Shown here piece by piece: positions 35,410 through 43,866 of a DNA stretch of 47,358 nt (position 1 is its first letter; each line of letters begins with the position of its first letter). This stretch comes from Kineococcus rubinsiae (GTDB lineage: Bacteria; Actinomycetota; Actinomycetes; Actinomycetales; Kineococcaceae). Below the pieces are notes generated by a model. That model worked only from the letters and a program-made list of their open reading frames with translations, was not told the DNA's origin and made no database searches. The position numbers were made by a program, and so were the translations under genes. Where the stretch lies: assembly GCF_011839805.1 (NCBI RefSeq), contig NZ_VWPY01000033.1:1-47358 (forward strand), in the 5' to 3' direction.

Positions 35410-35427
35410 GTACGTCGCTCGACGTAT
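35410..35427. promoter_or_regulatory. Palindromic operator copy 2
   Basis: GTACGTCGCTCGACGTAT contains the perfect inverted repeat TACGTCG-CT-CGACGTA (35411-35426). Its promoter-proximal edge is 23 nt from the -10 (35451) of the amidase operon, the same spacing as copy 1. The two copies start 87 bp apart. Confidence 0.78.
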
Positions 35428-35450
35428 GTCGGCGAGCCGGTTCCCGTGGG

Positions 35451-35456
35451 TAGCGT
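35451..35456 (+). promoter_or_regulatory. -10 (TAGCGT) of the GatC-like/amidase operon
   Basis: TAGCGT is 36 nt upstream of ATG 35493. No acceptable -35 hexamer lies 16-19 nt further up, where palindrome copy 2 ends, which suggests dependence on an activator. Confidence 0.5.
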
Positions 35457-35492
35457 CCGGGCACCGCCCCCTCGATCAGACGGAGAAGCAGG

Positions 35493-35681
35493 ATGAGCAG
35501 ATCCCTGGACGCCGCCGCTCTCGGCGCGCTGGCCACCCTGACCCAGCTCGACATGCCGGTCGAGCGCGCCGTCGCCGCCCTCGCGTCCTACAACGACGCG
35601 CTCGTGACCCTGGCCCCGCTGGGCGAGGTCCACCTCGGTGAGACGCCGCCGGCCGCCGCCTTCAACGCAAGCTGGGAGTGA
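35493..35681 (+). CDS. GatC/AtzG-like small amidase partner
   Basis: This 62-aa protein ends 3 bp before the amidase gene. Its pattern (ALATLTQLDMPVERAVAALASYNDALVTLAPLG, then a short linker and PPAAAFNASWE) resembles the small helical GatC/AtzG proteins: a helix that packs on the amidase and a C-terminal strap ending in an acidic/aromatic tail. AtzG, found beside the 1-carboxybiuret hydrolase AtzE, is the closest known parallel. GGAG about 8 nt upstream supports ATG 35493. The fold assignment rests on size, pattern and context rather than on strong sequence identity. Confidence 0.68.
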   Translation: MSRSLDAAALGALATLTQLDMPVERAVAALASYNDALVTLAPLGEVHLGETPPAAAFNASWE

Positions 35682-35684
35682 TCC

Positions 35685-37097
35685 GTGGAACCGTACGAGC
35701 TGAGCCTGTCCGACGCCGCCGCCGCCATCGCGGCGACGGAGCTGTCCCCCGTCGAGCTCACGGACTCCGTGCTCGGTCGCATCGAGGCCGTCGAGGGCGA
35801 CCTGAACGCCTTCGTCACCGTCACGGCCGACCTGGCCCGGGCCTCGGCCGCCGCGGCGGCCGAGGAGATCGCGCACGGCGGTCACCGCGGCCCCCTGCAC
35901 GGGATCCCGATCGCCCTGAAGGACCTCTACGACACCGCGGGCGTCCTCACGACGTCCAGCTCCGCGGTCCGGGCGACGTACGTCCCCGAGCGCGACAGCG
36001 CCGTGGCGGAGCGGTTCGCCGCCGCCGGCGCCGTGCTCGTCGGCAAGACCCACACCCACGAGTTCGCCTACGGGGCGACGACCCCGACCACGCGCAACCC
36101 CTGGGACACGACCCGCGTGCCGGGCGGGTCCAGCGGCGGCTCCGGGGCGGCCGTGGCGGCGGGTGAGTGCATGGTCGGCATGGGCAGCGACACCGGGGGC
36201 TCGATCCGCATCCCCGCGTCGGTGTGCGGGGTCGTCGGCCTCAAGCCCACCTACGGCCGGGTCTCCCGGCGCGGGGTGGCGTCGCTGTCGTGGAGCCTCG
36301 ACCACGTCGGGCCGCTCACCCGCACCGTGCGCGACGCCGCCCTGACGCTGAACGCCCTCGCGGGCTACGACCGGGCCGACCCGGGGTCGGTCGACCGCCC
36401 GGTCCCGGACTTCACCGCCCTCATCGGCCGCGACCTGACCGGGATGCGGGTGGGCGTGCCCACCACCTACTTCACCGAGCGCCTGCAGGACGACGTCCGC
36501 GCCTCGGTCGCGGCGTCGGTGGCCCGGCTGGAGGCCCTCGGCGCGACGCTGGTCGAGGTCGAGGTCCCGATGGCCTCGCAGATGGCCGCCGTGGAGTGGG
36601 GCCTCATGCTGCCGGAGGCCTCGGCCTACCACCAGGAGGCCCTGCGGGCGACGCCCGAGCTCTTCACGGCCGAGACCCGGGGCCTGCTCGACATCGGGGA
36701 GCTGGTCCTCGCGACCGACTACATCAAGGCGCAGCGGGTGCGCGGTCTGGTGCAGGCCGCCTGGGCGGAGATGTTCACCTCGATCGACGTGCTCGCCGCG
36801 CCCACGCTGACGTGCACCGCCACCCTGGCCGGCCAGGACGCGGTCACCTGGCCCGACGGCAGCACGGAGAGCCCGACGGGCACGTACGTGCGCTTCTCCC
36901 AGCCGGCCAACGTCACGGGCCTGCCGTCGATCACCGTGCCCACCGGGGTGGACGCCGGCGGGCTGCCGATCGGGATGCAGATCGTGGGCCGGCCGTTCGA
37001 GGAGGACGTCGTCATCGGGGTGGCGGCCGCCTACGAGGCCGACTCGGGGCTCGGCGGCCAGCTCGCACCGCTGCGCCGCGAGCTCGCCACGGCCTGA
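35685..37097 (+). CDS. GatA/AtzE-like amidase
   Basis: The 470-aa enzyme has the amidase triad at GatA-like positions: Lys79 ([11 protein letters not shown]), cis-Ser149 ([10 protein letters not shown]) and Ser173 ([11 protein letters not shown]). Length and order match AtzE and GatA. There is no gatB nearby and the small upstream gene is AtzG-like, so a catabolic amidase is more likely than Glu-tRNA amidotransferase. GGGAG 6 nt upstream supports GTG 35685. The operon is divergent from the importer-urease operon and shares its palindromic operators, so the amidase probably acts on the imported compound, releasing ammonia or a urea-type product. Confidence 0.88.
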   Translation: MEPYELSLSDAAAAIAATELSPVELTDSVLGRIEAVEGDLNAFVTVTADLARASAAAAAEEIAHGGHRGPLHGIPIALKDLYDTAGVLTTSSSAVRATYVPERDSAVAERFAAAGAVLVGKTHTHEFAYGATTPTTRNPWDTTRVPGGSSGGSGAAVAAGECMVGMGSDTGGSIRIPASVCGVVGLKPTYGRVSRRGVASLSWSLDHVGPLTRTVRDAALTLNALAGYDRADPGSVDRPVPDFTALIGRDLTGMRVGVPTTYFTERLQDDVRASVAASVARLEALGATLVEVEVPMASQMAAVEWGLMLPEASAYHQEALRATPELFTAETRGLLDIGELVLATDYIKAQRVRGLVQAAWAEMFTSIDVLAAPTLTCTATLAGQDAVTWPDGSTESPTGTYVRFSQPANVTGLPSITVPTGVDAGGLPIGMQIVGRPFEEDVVIGVAAAYEADSGLGGQLAPLRRELATA

Positions 37098-37101
37098 ACG
37101 C

Positions 37102-37139
37102 AGGAGGTGGTGCGCGCCCGCGGGCGCGCACCACCTCCT
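37102..37139. terminator. Perfect 38-nt palindrome, bidirectional terminator
   Basis: AGGAGGTGGTGCGCGCCCG (37102-37120) is followed at once by its exact reverse complement (37121-37139). It lies 4 bp after the amidase stop and 39 bp from the convergent monooxygenase stop. It would fold into a 17-bp stem with a 4-nt loop from either strand; no T-tract follows. Confidence 0.8.
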
Positions 37140-37178
37140 CGCCCCGGGGCCGTCAGCCCCGTCGCCCGCGGACCCGCC

Positions 37179-38570
37179 TCAGGCGGTCGCCGGGGCCGGT
37201 GCGGGCACGGCCGCGTCGTCGGAGAACGCGCCGCGGTAGCGGGCGGCGGGGTGCCGCTCGTTGATCCGCGCCTGGCCGAACAGCTTCTGCCGCAGCGGGC
37301 CCTCGGCGTACTCGCGCTGGGCGAGCCCGCGGTCGCGCAGGACGGGCAGCACGTGGTCGGCGAACTCGGCGAAGGAGCCGGGGATGACCCAGTTCACGAC
37401 GTTGACGCCGTCGACGCCCGCGGCCTGCCACTCCTCGAGGCGGTCGGCGATCTGCTCGGGCGTCCCGACGATCCGGCTGCTCGTGGCGCGCTGGCGCGCC
37501 AGGTCGGCGACGCGGGGCTCGCGGTCGGTGATGTGCTTGCGCATCCACTCCGTGAAGCCCTTGGCGTTGTTGGCGTCCACGTCGCGCAGCAGCGTCTCCG
37601 GCGGGTAGACCCGGCCGGTGCGGTCGACGACGGCGGAGTGCGCCAGGTAGCCGTCGACGCTGATCCACTCGTCGTGCTCGGCGGCCTTCGCCTGCGCCTC
37701 CGCCTCGGTCGAGCCGATGACGAAGCTGAGGCCCTGGAAGAACTTGAGGTCGTCGTCGCGGCGGCCGAAGTTCCGCGCCAGCGCCCGGGTCTCGGCGATC
37801 TGCTCGGCCGCGAGCTTCGGCGACGGCGAGACGATGAACACCGCCTCGGCGTGGCGGGCGGCGAACGTCCGCCCCGACACCGAGGACCCGGCCTGGAACA
37901 GCAGCGGCGTGCGCTGCGGCGAGGGCGAGGGCAGGTGCGGGCCCTCGACGCGGTAGCGCTCCCCGACGTGGTTGATCTTGTGGACCTTGGCGGGGTCGGA
38001 GTAGCGGCTGCCGGCGCGGTCCTTGAGGACGGCGCCCTCGTCCCACGAGCCCTCCCACAGCTTGTAGGCGACGTCGACGTACTCCTCCGCCCACCGGTAG
38101 CGCTCGGCGTGGTCCGTCAGGCCGGGCAGCCCGAAGTTGCGGGCGCCGTTGTCCTGCATGCCCGTGACGACGTTCCAGGCGACGCGGCCGCGGGAGATGT
38201 GGTCGAGGGTGGAGATCTGCCGCGCGAACGTGAACGGGTGCGCCTGCACGATGTTCGACGTCGTCGCCAGCCCGAGGTGCTCGGTGCTGACGGCCAGGGC
38301 GCTCAGCAGCACCGTCGGGTCGTTGCTGGGGATCTGCAGGCCCTCGCGCAGGTAGACGTCGAAGTCGGCGTCCGCGTCGCCGTAGAGGCCGCTGACGTCG
38401 GCGAAGAACATCGCGTCGAACTTCGCGGCCTCCAGCAGCTTCGCGAGGTCGACCCACGTCGAGACGTCGGTGAACTCGGTCTGGTGCGCGTCCGGCCGCC
38501 GCCACTGCCCGTGCTGGATGTGGGAGGTGGTGTTCATGACGAACGCGTTGAAGTGCAGCGGGCGGGTCAT
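37179..38570 (-). CDS. NtaA/SnaA/DszA-family FMNH2-dependent monooxygenase
   Basis: The 463-aa luciferase-fold enzyme opens with LHFNAFVMNTTSHIQHGQWR, typical of the NtaA/SnaA/DszA/SoxA group. It continues with FFADVSGLYGD, HPFTFARQISTLDHISRGRVAWNVVTG, RTPLLFQAGSSVSGRTFAARHAEAVFI and the C-terminal GTPEQIADRLEEWQAAGVDGVN. Members oxidise chelators (NTA, EDTA) or organosulfur compounds (dibenzothiophene sulfone, sulfonates) with FMNH2 supplied by a separate reductase. It is the last gene of an operon under SAM-riboswitch and Cys-leader control, which favours C-S cleavage for sulfur supply. The ATG overlaps the ATPase stop by 4 bp. No flavin reductase gene is nearby. Confidence 0.9.
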   Translation of the reverse strand: MTRPLHFNAFVMNTTSHIQHGQWRRPDAHQTEFTDVSTWVDLAKLLEAAKFDAMFFADVSGLYGDADADFDVYLREGLQIPSNDPTVLLSALAVSTEHLGLATTSNIVQAHPFTFARQISTLDHISRGRVAWNVVTGMQDNGARNFGLPGLTDHAERYRWAEEYVDVAYKLWEGSWDEGAVLKDRAGSRYSDPAKVHKINHVGERYRVEGPHLPSPSPQRTPLLFQAGSSVSGRTFAARHAEAVFIVSPSPKLAAEQIAETRALARNFGRRDDDLKFFQGLSFVIGSTEAEAQAKAAEHDEWISVDGYLAHSAVVDRTGRVYPPETLLRDVDANNAKGFTEWMRKHITDREPRVADLARQRATSSRIVGTPEQIADRLEEWQAAGVDGVNVVNWVIPGSFAEFADHVLPVLRDRGLAQREYAEGPLRQKLFGQARINERHPAARYRGAFSDDAAVPAPAPATA

Positions 38571-40333
38571 CGGGTCTCCCCCGTGGTGCTGTTGCCGGTG
38601 GTGGGGCGGGCGTCGGCGAGGCGGGGCAGCGAGCCCACGAGCTCCTGCGTGTACGCCTCCTGCGGGCGCCGGAACACGTCGTCCGCGGTGCCCCGCTCGA
38701 CGACGCGGCCGTCCTTCATGACGAGGACCTCGTCGCTGACGTGGTGGATCACGCCGAGGTCGTGGGAGATGAACAGGTAGCTGAGGCCCAGGCGCTCCTG
38801 CAGGTCGGCCAGGAGGTCGAGCACCTGCGCCTGCACGGACACGTCGAGCGCCGAGACCGCCTCGTCGAGCACGAGGATGCTGGGTTCGGACCCCAGCGCC
38901 CGGGCGATGGCGACGCGCTGGCGCTGCCCGCCCGACAGCCGCAGCGGCGAGCGCGGCAGCACCTCCTCGCCGAGACCGACCTGCTCGAGCAGCTCCCGGA
39001 CGCGGGCCGCGCGGCCGGTGTGCCCGGCGGGCAGGCTGTCGAGCAGGATCCGCTCGACGTCCCAGCGGGGGTCGAAGGAGCTCAGCGGGTCCTGCTGCAC
39101 CACGGCGATCGAGGACCGCCGGGCGCGGCGGCGCGTCTCGGGCACCGTGGACCACGCCTCGCCGAGCAGCGTCACGTCGCCCTCGTCGGGGGCCGTGAGG
39201 GCGAGGGCGAGGCGTGCCGTGGTGCTCTTGCCCGACCCGGACTCCCCCACGATCCCCAGCGTCCGCCCGCGGTGCAGGGAGAACGAGACCCCGTCGACGG
39301 CCGTGCGGCGCAGCCCGCCCGCGGTCGCGAACCGCTTGACGAGACCGCGGGCCTCCAGCAGGGGTTCCGGGGCCGGTTCGTGCCGGCGCGGCGCGGGGAC
39401 CGGCGCGGCGTCCGCGCCCGGGGCGGGCGGTACCAGCCGCGTCCCCTTGGTGTGCTCGCCGGGGACGGCCGCGATGAGCGCCTTCGTGTACTCGTGCTGC
39501 GGGTCGGTGAGGACCTGCTGCGCGGTGCCGCGCTCGACGACCTCGCCGCCGCGCATCACGAGGACGAGGTCGGCCAGGCGGGCGACCACGGACAGGTCGT
39601 GGCTGATGAGCAGGATCGAGACCCCGCGGTCCTTGGTCTGCGCCAGCAGGTCGAGGACCTGCGCCTGCACCGTGACGTCCAGCGCCGTCGTGGGTTCGTC
39701 GGCGATGACCACGTCCGGGTCCAGGGCCAGCGCGGAGGCGATGAGGGCGCGCTGCCGCAGGCCCCCGGAGAGCTCCCCGGAGCGCTGTCCCGCGCGCAGC
39801 TGCGGCGACGGGACGCCCACGGAGGTGAGCAGGTCCACGACCTTGCGGGCGCGGGAGCGTCGCGAACCCCAGCCGTGCAGGCGCAGCGCCTCGTCGATCT
39901 CCGCGCCGACGGGCCGCAGCGGGTCGAGGGAGACCAGCGCGTCCTGCAGGACGAACCCGATGCCGGCACCGCGCACGCGCCGCCACTCCCGCTCGCTGAA
40001 CTCCGCGACGTCGCGGCCCTCGAACTGCAGCCGCTCCGCCGTGACGGTGGAACCGGCCCCGGTCAGGCCGACCAGGGTCCGCGCCGTGACGCTCTTGCCG
40101 GACCCGGACTCCCCGACGATCGCGACGCACTGGCCGGGGAACAGGTCGAAGCTCAGGCCGGAGACGACCCGGCGGTGCGTGCCCGCGCGGGTGAACCCGA
40201 CGTCGAGGCCCGCGACGCTGAACCGCGGTCGTGCCTTCTCGACGGCGAGGGTGTCCGCCGGAGACGCCTCCCGTCCGGGGCGGGTGGTGGTGGTCGGTCC
40301 GGCGTCCGCGAGGACGTCCTCGGTGCGGCTCAT
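38567..40333 (-). CDS. Fused double ATPase of Opp-type importer (DppD-DppF)
   Basis: The 588-aa protein carries two ABC ATPase domains in one chain. The first (about residues 40-300) has GESGSGKSVTARTL, LSGGLRQRALIASAL and VVIADEPTTALD; the second (about 345-580) has GESGSGKSTTARLAL, LSGGQRQRVAIARAL and ILVLDEAVSALD. A Pro/Ala-rich linker joins them. It replaces the separate DppD and DppF proteins of the other importer. ATG 40331-40333 overlaps the permease stop by 4 bp. Confidence 0.94.
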   Translation of the reverse strand: MSRTEDVLADAGPTTTTRPGREASPADTLAVEKARPRFSVAGLDVGFTRAGTHRRVVSGLSFDLFPGQCVAIVGESGSGKSVTARTLVGLTGAGSTVTAERLQFEGRDVAEFSEREWRRVRGAGIGFVLQDALVSLDPLRPVGAEIDEALRLHGWGSRRSRARKVVDLLTSVGVPSPQLRAGQRSGELSGGLRQRALIASALALDPDVVIADEPTTALDVTVQAQVLDLLAQTKDRGVSILLISHDLSVVARLADLVLVMRGGEVVERGTAQQVLTDPQHEYTKALIAAVPGEHTKGTRLVPPAPGADAAPVPAPRRHEPAPEPLLEARGLVKRFATAGGLRRTAVDGVSFSLHRGRTLGIVGESGSGKSTTARLALALTAPDEGDVTLLGEAWSTVPETRRRARRSSIAVVQQDPLSSFDPRWDVERILLDSLPAGHTGRAARVRELLEQVGLGEEVLPRSPLRLSGGQRQRVAIARALGSEPSILVLDEAVSALDVSVQAQVLDLLADLQERLGLSYLFISHDLGVIHHVSDEVLVMKDGRVVERGTADDVFRRPQEAYTQELVGSLPRLADARPTTGNSTTGETR

Positions 40334-41184
40334 CGGTCGTTCCTCTCCAGGGAGGCCTGCAGGTGCTTGCCGAGGGTGGTCGCGGTCAGCGCGAGGACCA
40401 CGATCACCAGGCCCGGGACGATCGTCAGCCACCAGGCGTGGGTGAGGTAGAGCCGTCCCGCGTCGAGCAGGGCGCCCCACTCCGACGACGGCGGGGCGAC
40501 GCCCAGGCCGAGGAAGGAGAGGCTGGAGGCCCAGACGATGGACTGCCCGACCGAGAGCGCGAACACCGCGACGAGCGGCCGCACGGCGTTCGGCAGGACG
40601 TGCTGGCGCAGGATGCGGGTGCGGGAGTGCCCGAGGGTCACGGCCGCCTCGACGTAGGGCGAGCTCTTCGTCGCGAGGATCTGCCCGCGGATCATCCGGG
40701 CGTAGCCGGGGGCGGTGCCGACGCCCACGGCGACGGCCTCGGTCAGCGCCGACTGCCCCAGCAGGGCGACCAGCAGCAGCGCGAGCAGCAGGCTGGGGAA
40801 GGAGAACAGCACCTCCACGACCCGGTCGACGACGCTCGCGACGGGGCGCGCGGCCAGCGCCGCGAGCCCGCCGAGCAGGAGGGCCAGGGCGAGGCTCACG
40901 AGGCTGGCCCCGAAGCCGATCGCCAGCGCCGGCGCGGTGCCGTGCACGATCCGGCTGTAGAGGTCGCGCCCGGCCTCGTCGGTGCCGAGCAGGTGGTGCG
41001 GACCGGGCGCGGCGAGCGCGGAGTCCAGGTGCAGCTCCAGCGGGTCGCCCGGCGCGAGCAGGCCCGGCCACAGCGCCGACACCGCGAACCACGCGGTGAG
41101 GAGCAGGGCGACGTGCAGGCCCCAGGGGCGGGCCGCGCGGGTGCGGAACCGGGGCAGGGCGGGGGCGGAGGTCGTGGTCGTCAT
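40330..41184 (-). CDS. Opp-type ABC importer permease (DppC-like)
   Basis: The 284-aa permease has the DppC-type HLLGTDEAGRDLYSRIVHG motif, about six helices (for example VEVLFSFPSLLLALLLVALLG, WLTIVPGLVIVVLALTATTLG), and the EAA loop PYVEAAVTLGHSRTRILRQHVLPN. ATG 41182-41184 overlaps the dppB-like stop by 4 bp. Confidence 0.94.
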   Translation of the reverse strand: MTTTTSAPALPRFRTRAARPWGLHVALLLTAWFAVSALWPGLLAPGDPLELHLDSALAAPGPHHLLGTDEAGRDLYSRIVHGTAPALAIGFGASLVSLALALLLGGLAALAARPVASVVDRVVEVLFSFPSLLLALLLVALLGQSALTEAVAVGVGTAPGYARMIRGQILATKSSPYVEAAVTLGHSRTRILRQHVLPNAVRPLVAVFALSVGQSIVWASSLSFLGLGVAPPSSEWGALLDAGRLYLTHAWWLTIVPGLVIVVLALTATTLGKHLQASLERNDR

Positions 41185-42194
41185 GACGCCTTCAGCCGGG
41201 GGTCGAGGAGGTGGTGGACGAGGTCGACGACGAGGTTCGCGACGACGTAGAGGGCGGCGACGAGCACGACCACCCCGGTGACGATGGGCAGGTCCTGGGA
41301 GTTCACGGCCGTCACGAGGACGGAGCCGATCCCCCGCCGGGTGAACACCGACTCCACGACGACGACGCCGGAGATGGTCGCGCCGAGCGCCCAGCCGGAC
41401 AGCGTCACGGCCGGCAGGGCCGAGTGGCGCAGGACGTGGCGCAGCCGGACGCCGAGGTCGCCCTGGCCGCGCATGCGGGCCGAGACGACGAACGGCTGCT
41501 CCAGGGCCCGCTCGAACTCCGTGCGGGTGGCCTGCCCCATGAACCCGGCCAGCGGGACGGCCAGGGTCAGCGCGGGCAGCACGAGCCCGACGGGCCCGCC
41601 GTCGCTGATGACGGGGAACCACCCGAGCCGCTGGGCGAACAGCAGCAGCAGCAGGATGCCGAGCCAGTAGTGCGGCAGGGCCGCGGTGACCGTGTCGAGC
41701 GCCGCGCCGAGCCCGGACGTGCGGGGCCCGCGGCCGGCGGTCAGGGTCACCCACACCACCATGACGACCCACGCGAGGGCGATGGCTGTGAGCGTCAGGA
41801 CGATCGTGGAACCGACCTGCTCCCCGAGGATCTGCGTCACCGGGCGGTACTGCTGGTAGGAGCGGCCGAGGTCGCCGTGCAGCAGGCCGCGCAGGTAGTC
41901 GAGGTACTGCACGAGCACGGGGTGCTGCAGCCCGTACTGCGCGTTGACGGCGGCGAGCTCCTCCGCGGTCCGCTCGATGGGCTGCCCCGCACGGGTGTTG
42001 AAGATGATCGTCGCGCGGTCGCCGGGCAGGGCGACCTGGGCGAGGAACGCGACGGTCGCCGCGCCCCACAGGACGACCACGGCCCCGGCCACGCGGGCGA
42101 GGACGCGGCGGGCGGTGCGGCCCGCGGACCGCGACGGCGGGGCCTGGGTCAGGCCCGCGTCGAGCGCGGGGTCAGTCGACGAAGTGAGCGTCAT
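41181..42194 (-). CDS. Opp-type ABC importer permease (DppB-like)
   Basis: The 337-aa permease has a first helix near residues 30-55, the DppB-like LPGDRATIIFNTRAGQP segment, and the coupling loop PFVVSARMRGQGDLGVRLRHVLRHSALP. About six helices are predicted. ATG 42192-42194 starts 23 bp inside the end of the binding-protein gene, an unusually long overlap for this operon. Confidence 0.93.
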   Translation of the reverse strand: MTLTSSTDPALDAGLTQAPPSRSAGRTARRVLARVAGAVVVLWGAATVAFLAQVALPGDRATIIFNTRAGQPIERTAEELAAVNAQYGLQHPVLVQYLDYLRGLLHGDLGRSYQQYRPVTQILGEQVGSTIVLTLTAIALAWVVMVVWVTLTAGRGPRTSGLGAALDTVTAALPHYWLGILLLLLFAQRLGWFPVISDGGPVGLVLPALTLAVPLAGFMGQATRTEFERALEQPFVVSARMRGQGDLGVRLRHVLRHSALPAVTLSGWALGATISGVVVVESVFTRRGIGSVLVTAVNSQDLPIVTGVVVLVAALYVVANLVVDLVHHLLDPRLKAS

Positions 42195-43866
42195 GGAAGA
42201 CCGGCCCTCCCTGGGCGTTCTCCTGCCACACGCCCTTCAGGCGCGGGGACACGGCGAGCGTGCTCAGCCGGTCGAACAGGCCGATGGACAGTGCGTGGTC
42301 GGCGATGTACTCCTGCGCCCGGCCGTAGAGCGCGTTCTGCGCGTCCACGTCCGCGGTCGAGTTCGCCTGCAGGATGAGGTCCTCGAGGACCGGGTCGTTG
42401 TAGAACGCCGCGTTGCTGTAGTTCGGGGTGGCCTCGAGGTTCTGCCGCCAGTTGACGTAGAGGATCCCCGCGGTGACCGAGGTCCAGTACCCGGCGGCGA
42501 TGTCGCGCTCCGCCGGCTTGCTGTACGCCCCGCCGAAGAACCCGCTCGGCGGGACCGGGATGAGGTCCACCTCGAACCCCGCGGCCCGGGCCTCCTGCTG
42601 CACGCCCTGGAGGATGGCGGCGCCGTCGGCGTCGATGATCGTGCCGGAGTTGTAGGGCAGCCGGACCGTGAGGCGCTTCCCGTCCTTCGTCCGGTACCCC
42701 TCCTCGTCCACCGCGTCCCAGCCCGCGGCCTCCAGCAGGGCGATCGCCTTCGGCAGGTCGTGGTCGTAGGTGTCGGCGGCCGCCTGGCTGTACCCGGGGG
42801 TGCTCCGGCTGACCGCGCCGTTGCCCTCGTAGGGGATGACCCCCTGGCCGATCGTCTCGACCAGCTTGCGGCGGTCCAGGCTGTAGGCGAACGCCTTGCG
42901 GACGGACTCGTCCGTGAACGGGCCCGCGACGGTGTTGAAGGACAGCTGCTGCGGACGGCCCTTGGTGACGTGCTTCAGCTCCTGGAACCCGTCGGCCCCG
43001 ACCGCGGCGTAGTCGACGGCGGGGACGTCGTAGATGGCGTCGGTCTCGCCGGCGCGCAGCGACGCGACGCGGGTCGTGGGGTTGGAGACGAACCGCCAGT
43101 CGATGCGGTCGACGTAGGCGGGGCCCGCGTGCTGGGAGTTCGCCGGCCACGAGGTGTAGTCCGGGTTCTTCAGGAGCACGATCTCCTGACCGCGGTCCCA
43201 GTGGTCGACCGTGAAGGCGCCGCTGCCGATGGGCGCCTCGCAGTTCTCCTGGGCGCTTCGGGTCTCCAGCGCGTGCTGGGACTGGATGCCGAAGTAGCCC
43301 TGCGCCAGCGTGACGTCCAGGCGCGGGTAGGGCCGCGACAGGTGCAGCTGCAGCGTGTGGTCGTCGAGGGCCGTCGCGGACTCGTAGTACCCGCCGAGCC
43401 AGACCTGGGCGGTGCTGTTGCCGCCGTTCATCCAGTAGTCGACGTTGTAGGCGACCGCCGCGGCCGTCAGCGGCGTGCCGTCGGTGAACTCCACCCCGCG
43501 CTTGAGGTCGAACGTCCAGGTCAGGCCGTCGGCGGAGGTCTGCCAGGACTGCGCCAGCCACGGGACGGCGCGGCCGTCGGTGTCCAGCGACGTGAGGTCG
43601 TCGAGGACCTGCGTGGACAGGTAGGCCTGCTCGATCCACCCGCCGAAGACGCAGGCGGGTTCCTGCTGGTGGCCGTAGACGATGGTCCCGCCGGTCAGCG
43701 GCTTCGCGTCGGCGGCGGGCTGGACGGCGCGGCCGCCGCTGCCGGCGCACCCGGCGAGCAGGACGGTCAGGGCGGCCGTGGCCGCGAGCGCTCGGGGGGT
43801 CCGGCGGGGGCGGCGGCCGGGGCGGGGCCGGCCGTCCGAGGGGGTGCGGGGAGGTCGGGAGGGCAT
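42172..43866 (-). CDS. Family 5 extracellular solute-binding lipoprotein (organosulfur operon)
   Basis: The 564-aa lipoprotein has a long Arg/Pro-rich N-region, a hydrophobic stretch and lipobox LAGC with Cys40. The mature SBP_bac_5 domain begins GGTIVYGHQQEPACVFGGW and includes WTFDLKRGVEFTDGTPLTAAAVAYNVDYWM and RKAFAYSLDRRKLVETIGQG. It is the first structural gene after the riboswitch and leader peptide and probably binds the organosulfur ligand. AGGAG is 10 nt from the ATG at 43864-43866. The ligand cannot be named from sequence. The 115 bp between this start and the leader peptide stop hold C-rich sequence without a clear gene. Confidence 0.92.
   Translation of the reverse strand: MPSRPPRTPSDGRPRPGRRPRRTPRALAATAALTVLLAGCAGSGGRAVQPAADAKPLTGGTIVYGHQQEPACVFGGWIEQAYLSTQVLDDLTSLDTDGRAVPWLAQSWQTSADGLTWTFDLKRGVEFTDGTPLTAAAVAYNVDYWMNGGNSTAQVWLGGYYESATALDDHTLQLHLSRPYPRLDVTLAQGYFGIQSQHALETRSAQENCEAPIGSGAFTVDHWDRGQEIVLLKNPDYTSWPANSQHAGPAYVDRIDWRFVSNPTTRVASLRAGETDAIYDVPAVDYAAVGADGFQELKHVTKGRPQQLSFNTVAGPFTDESVRKAFAYSLDRRKLVETIGQGVIPYEGNGAVSRSTPGYSQAAADTYDHDLPKAIALLEAAGWDAVDEEGYRTKDGKRLTVRLPYNSGTIIDADGAAILQGVQQEARAAGFEVDLIPVPPSGFFGGAYSKPAERDIAAGYWTSVTAGILYVNWRQNLEATPNYSNAAFYNDPVLEDLILQANSTADVDAQNALYGRAQEYIADHALSIGLFDRLSTLAVSPRLKGVWQENAQGGPVFHDAHFVD

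Noticed and set aside
35685-37097. gatA of the Glu-tRNA(Gln) amidotransferase, with the 62-aa protein as gatC
   Set aside because: No gatB is nearby, the small protein is much shorter than typical GatC, and the pair shares a control region with a catabolic operon.
37179-43866. Reading the second importer operon as an NTA/EDTA chelate degradation system
   Set aside because: The monooxygenase family allows it and similar Opp-type importers occur with EDTA monooxygenase, but the SAM riboswitch and Cys leader favour sulfur metabolism.
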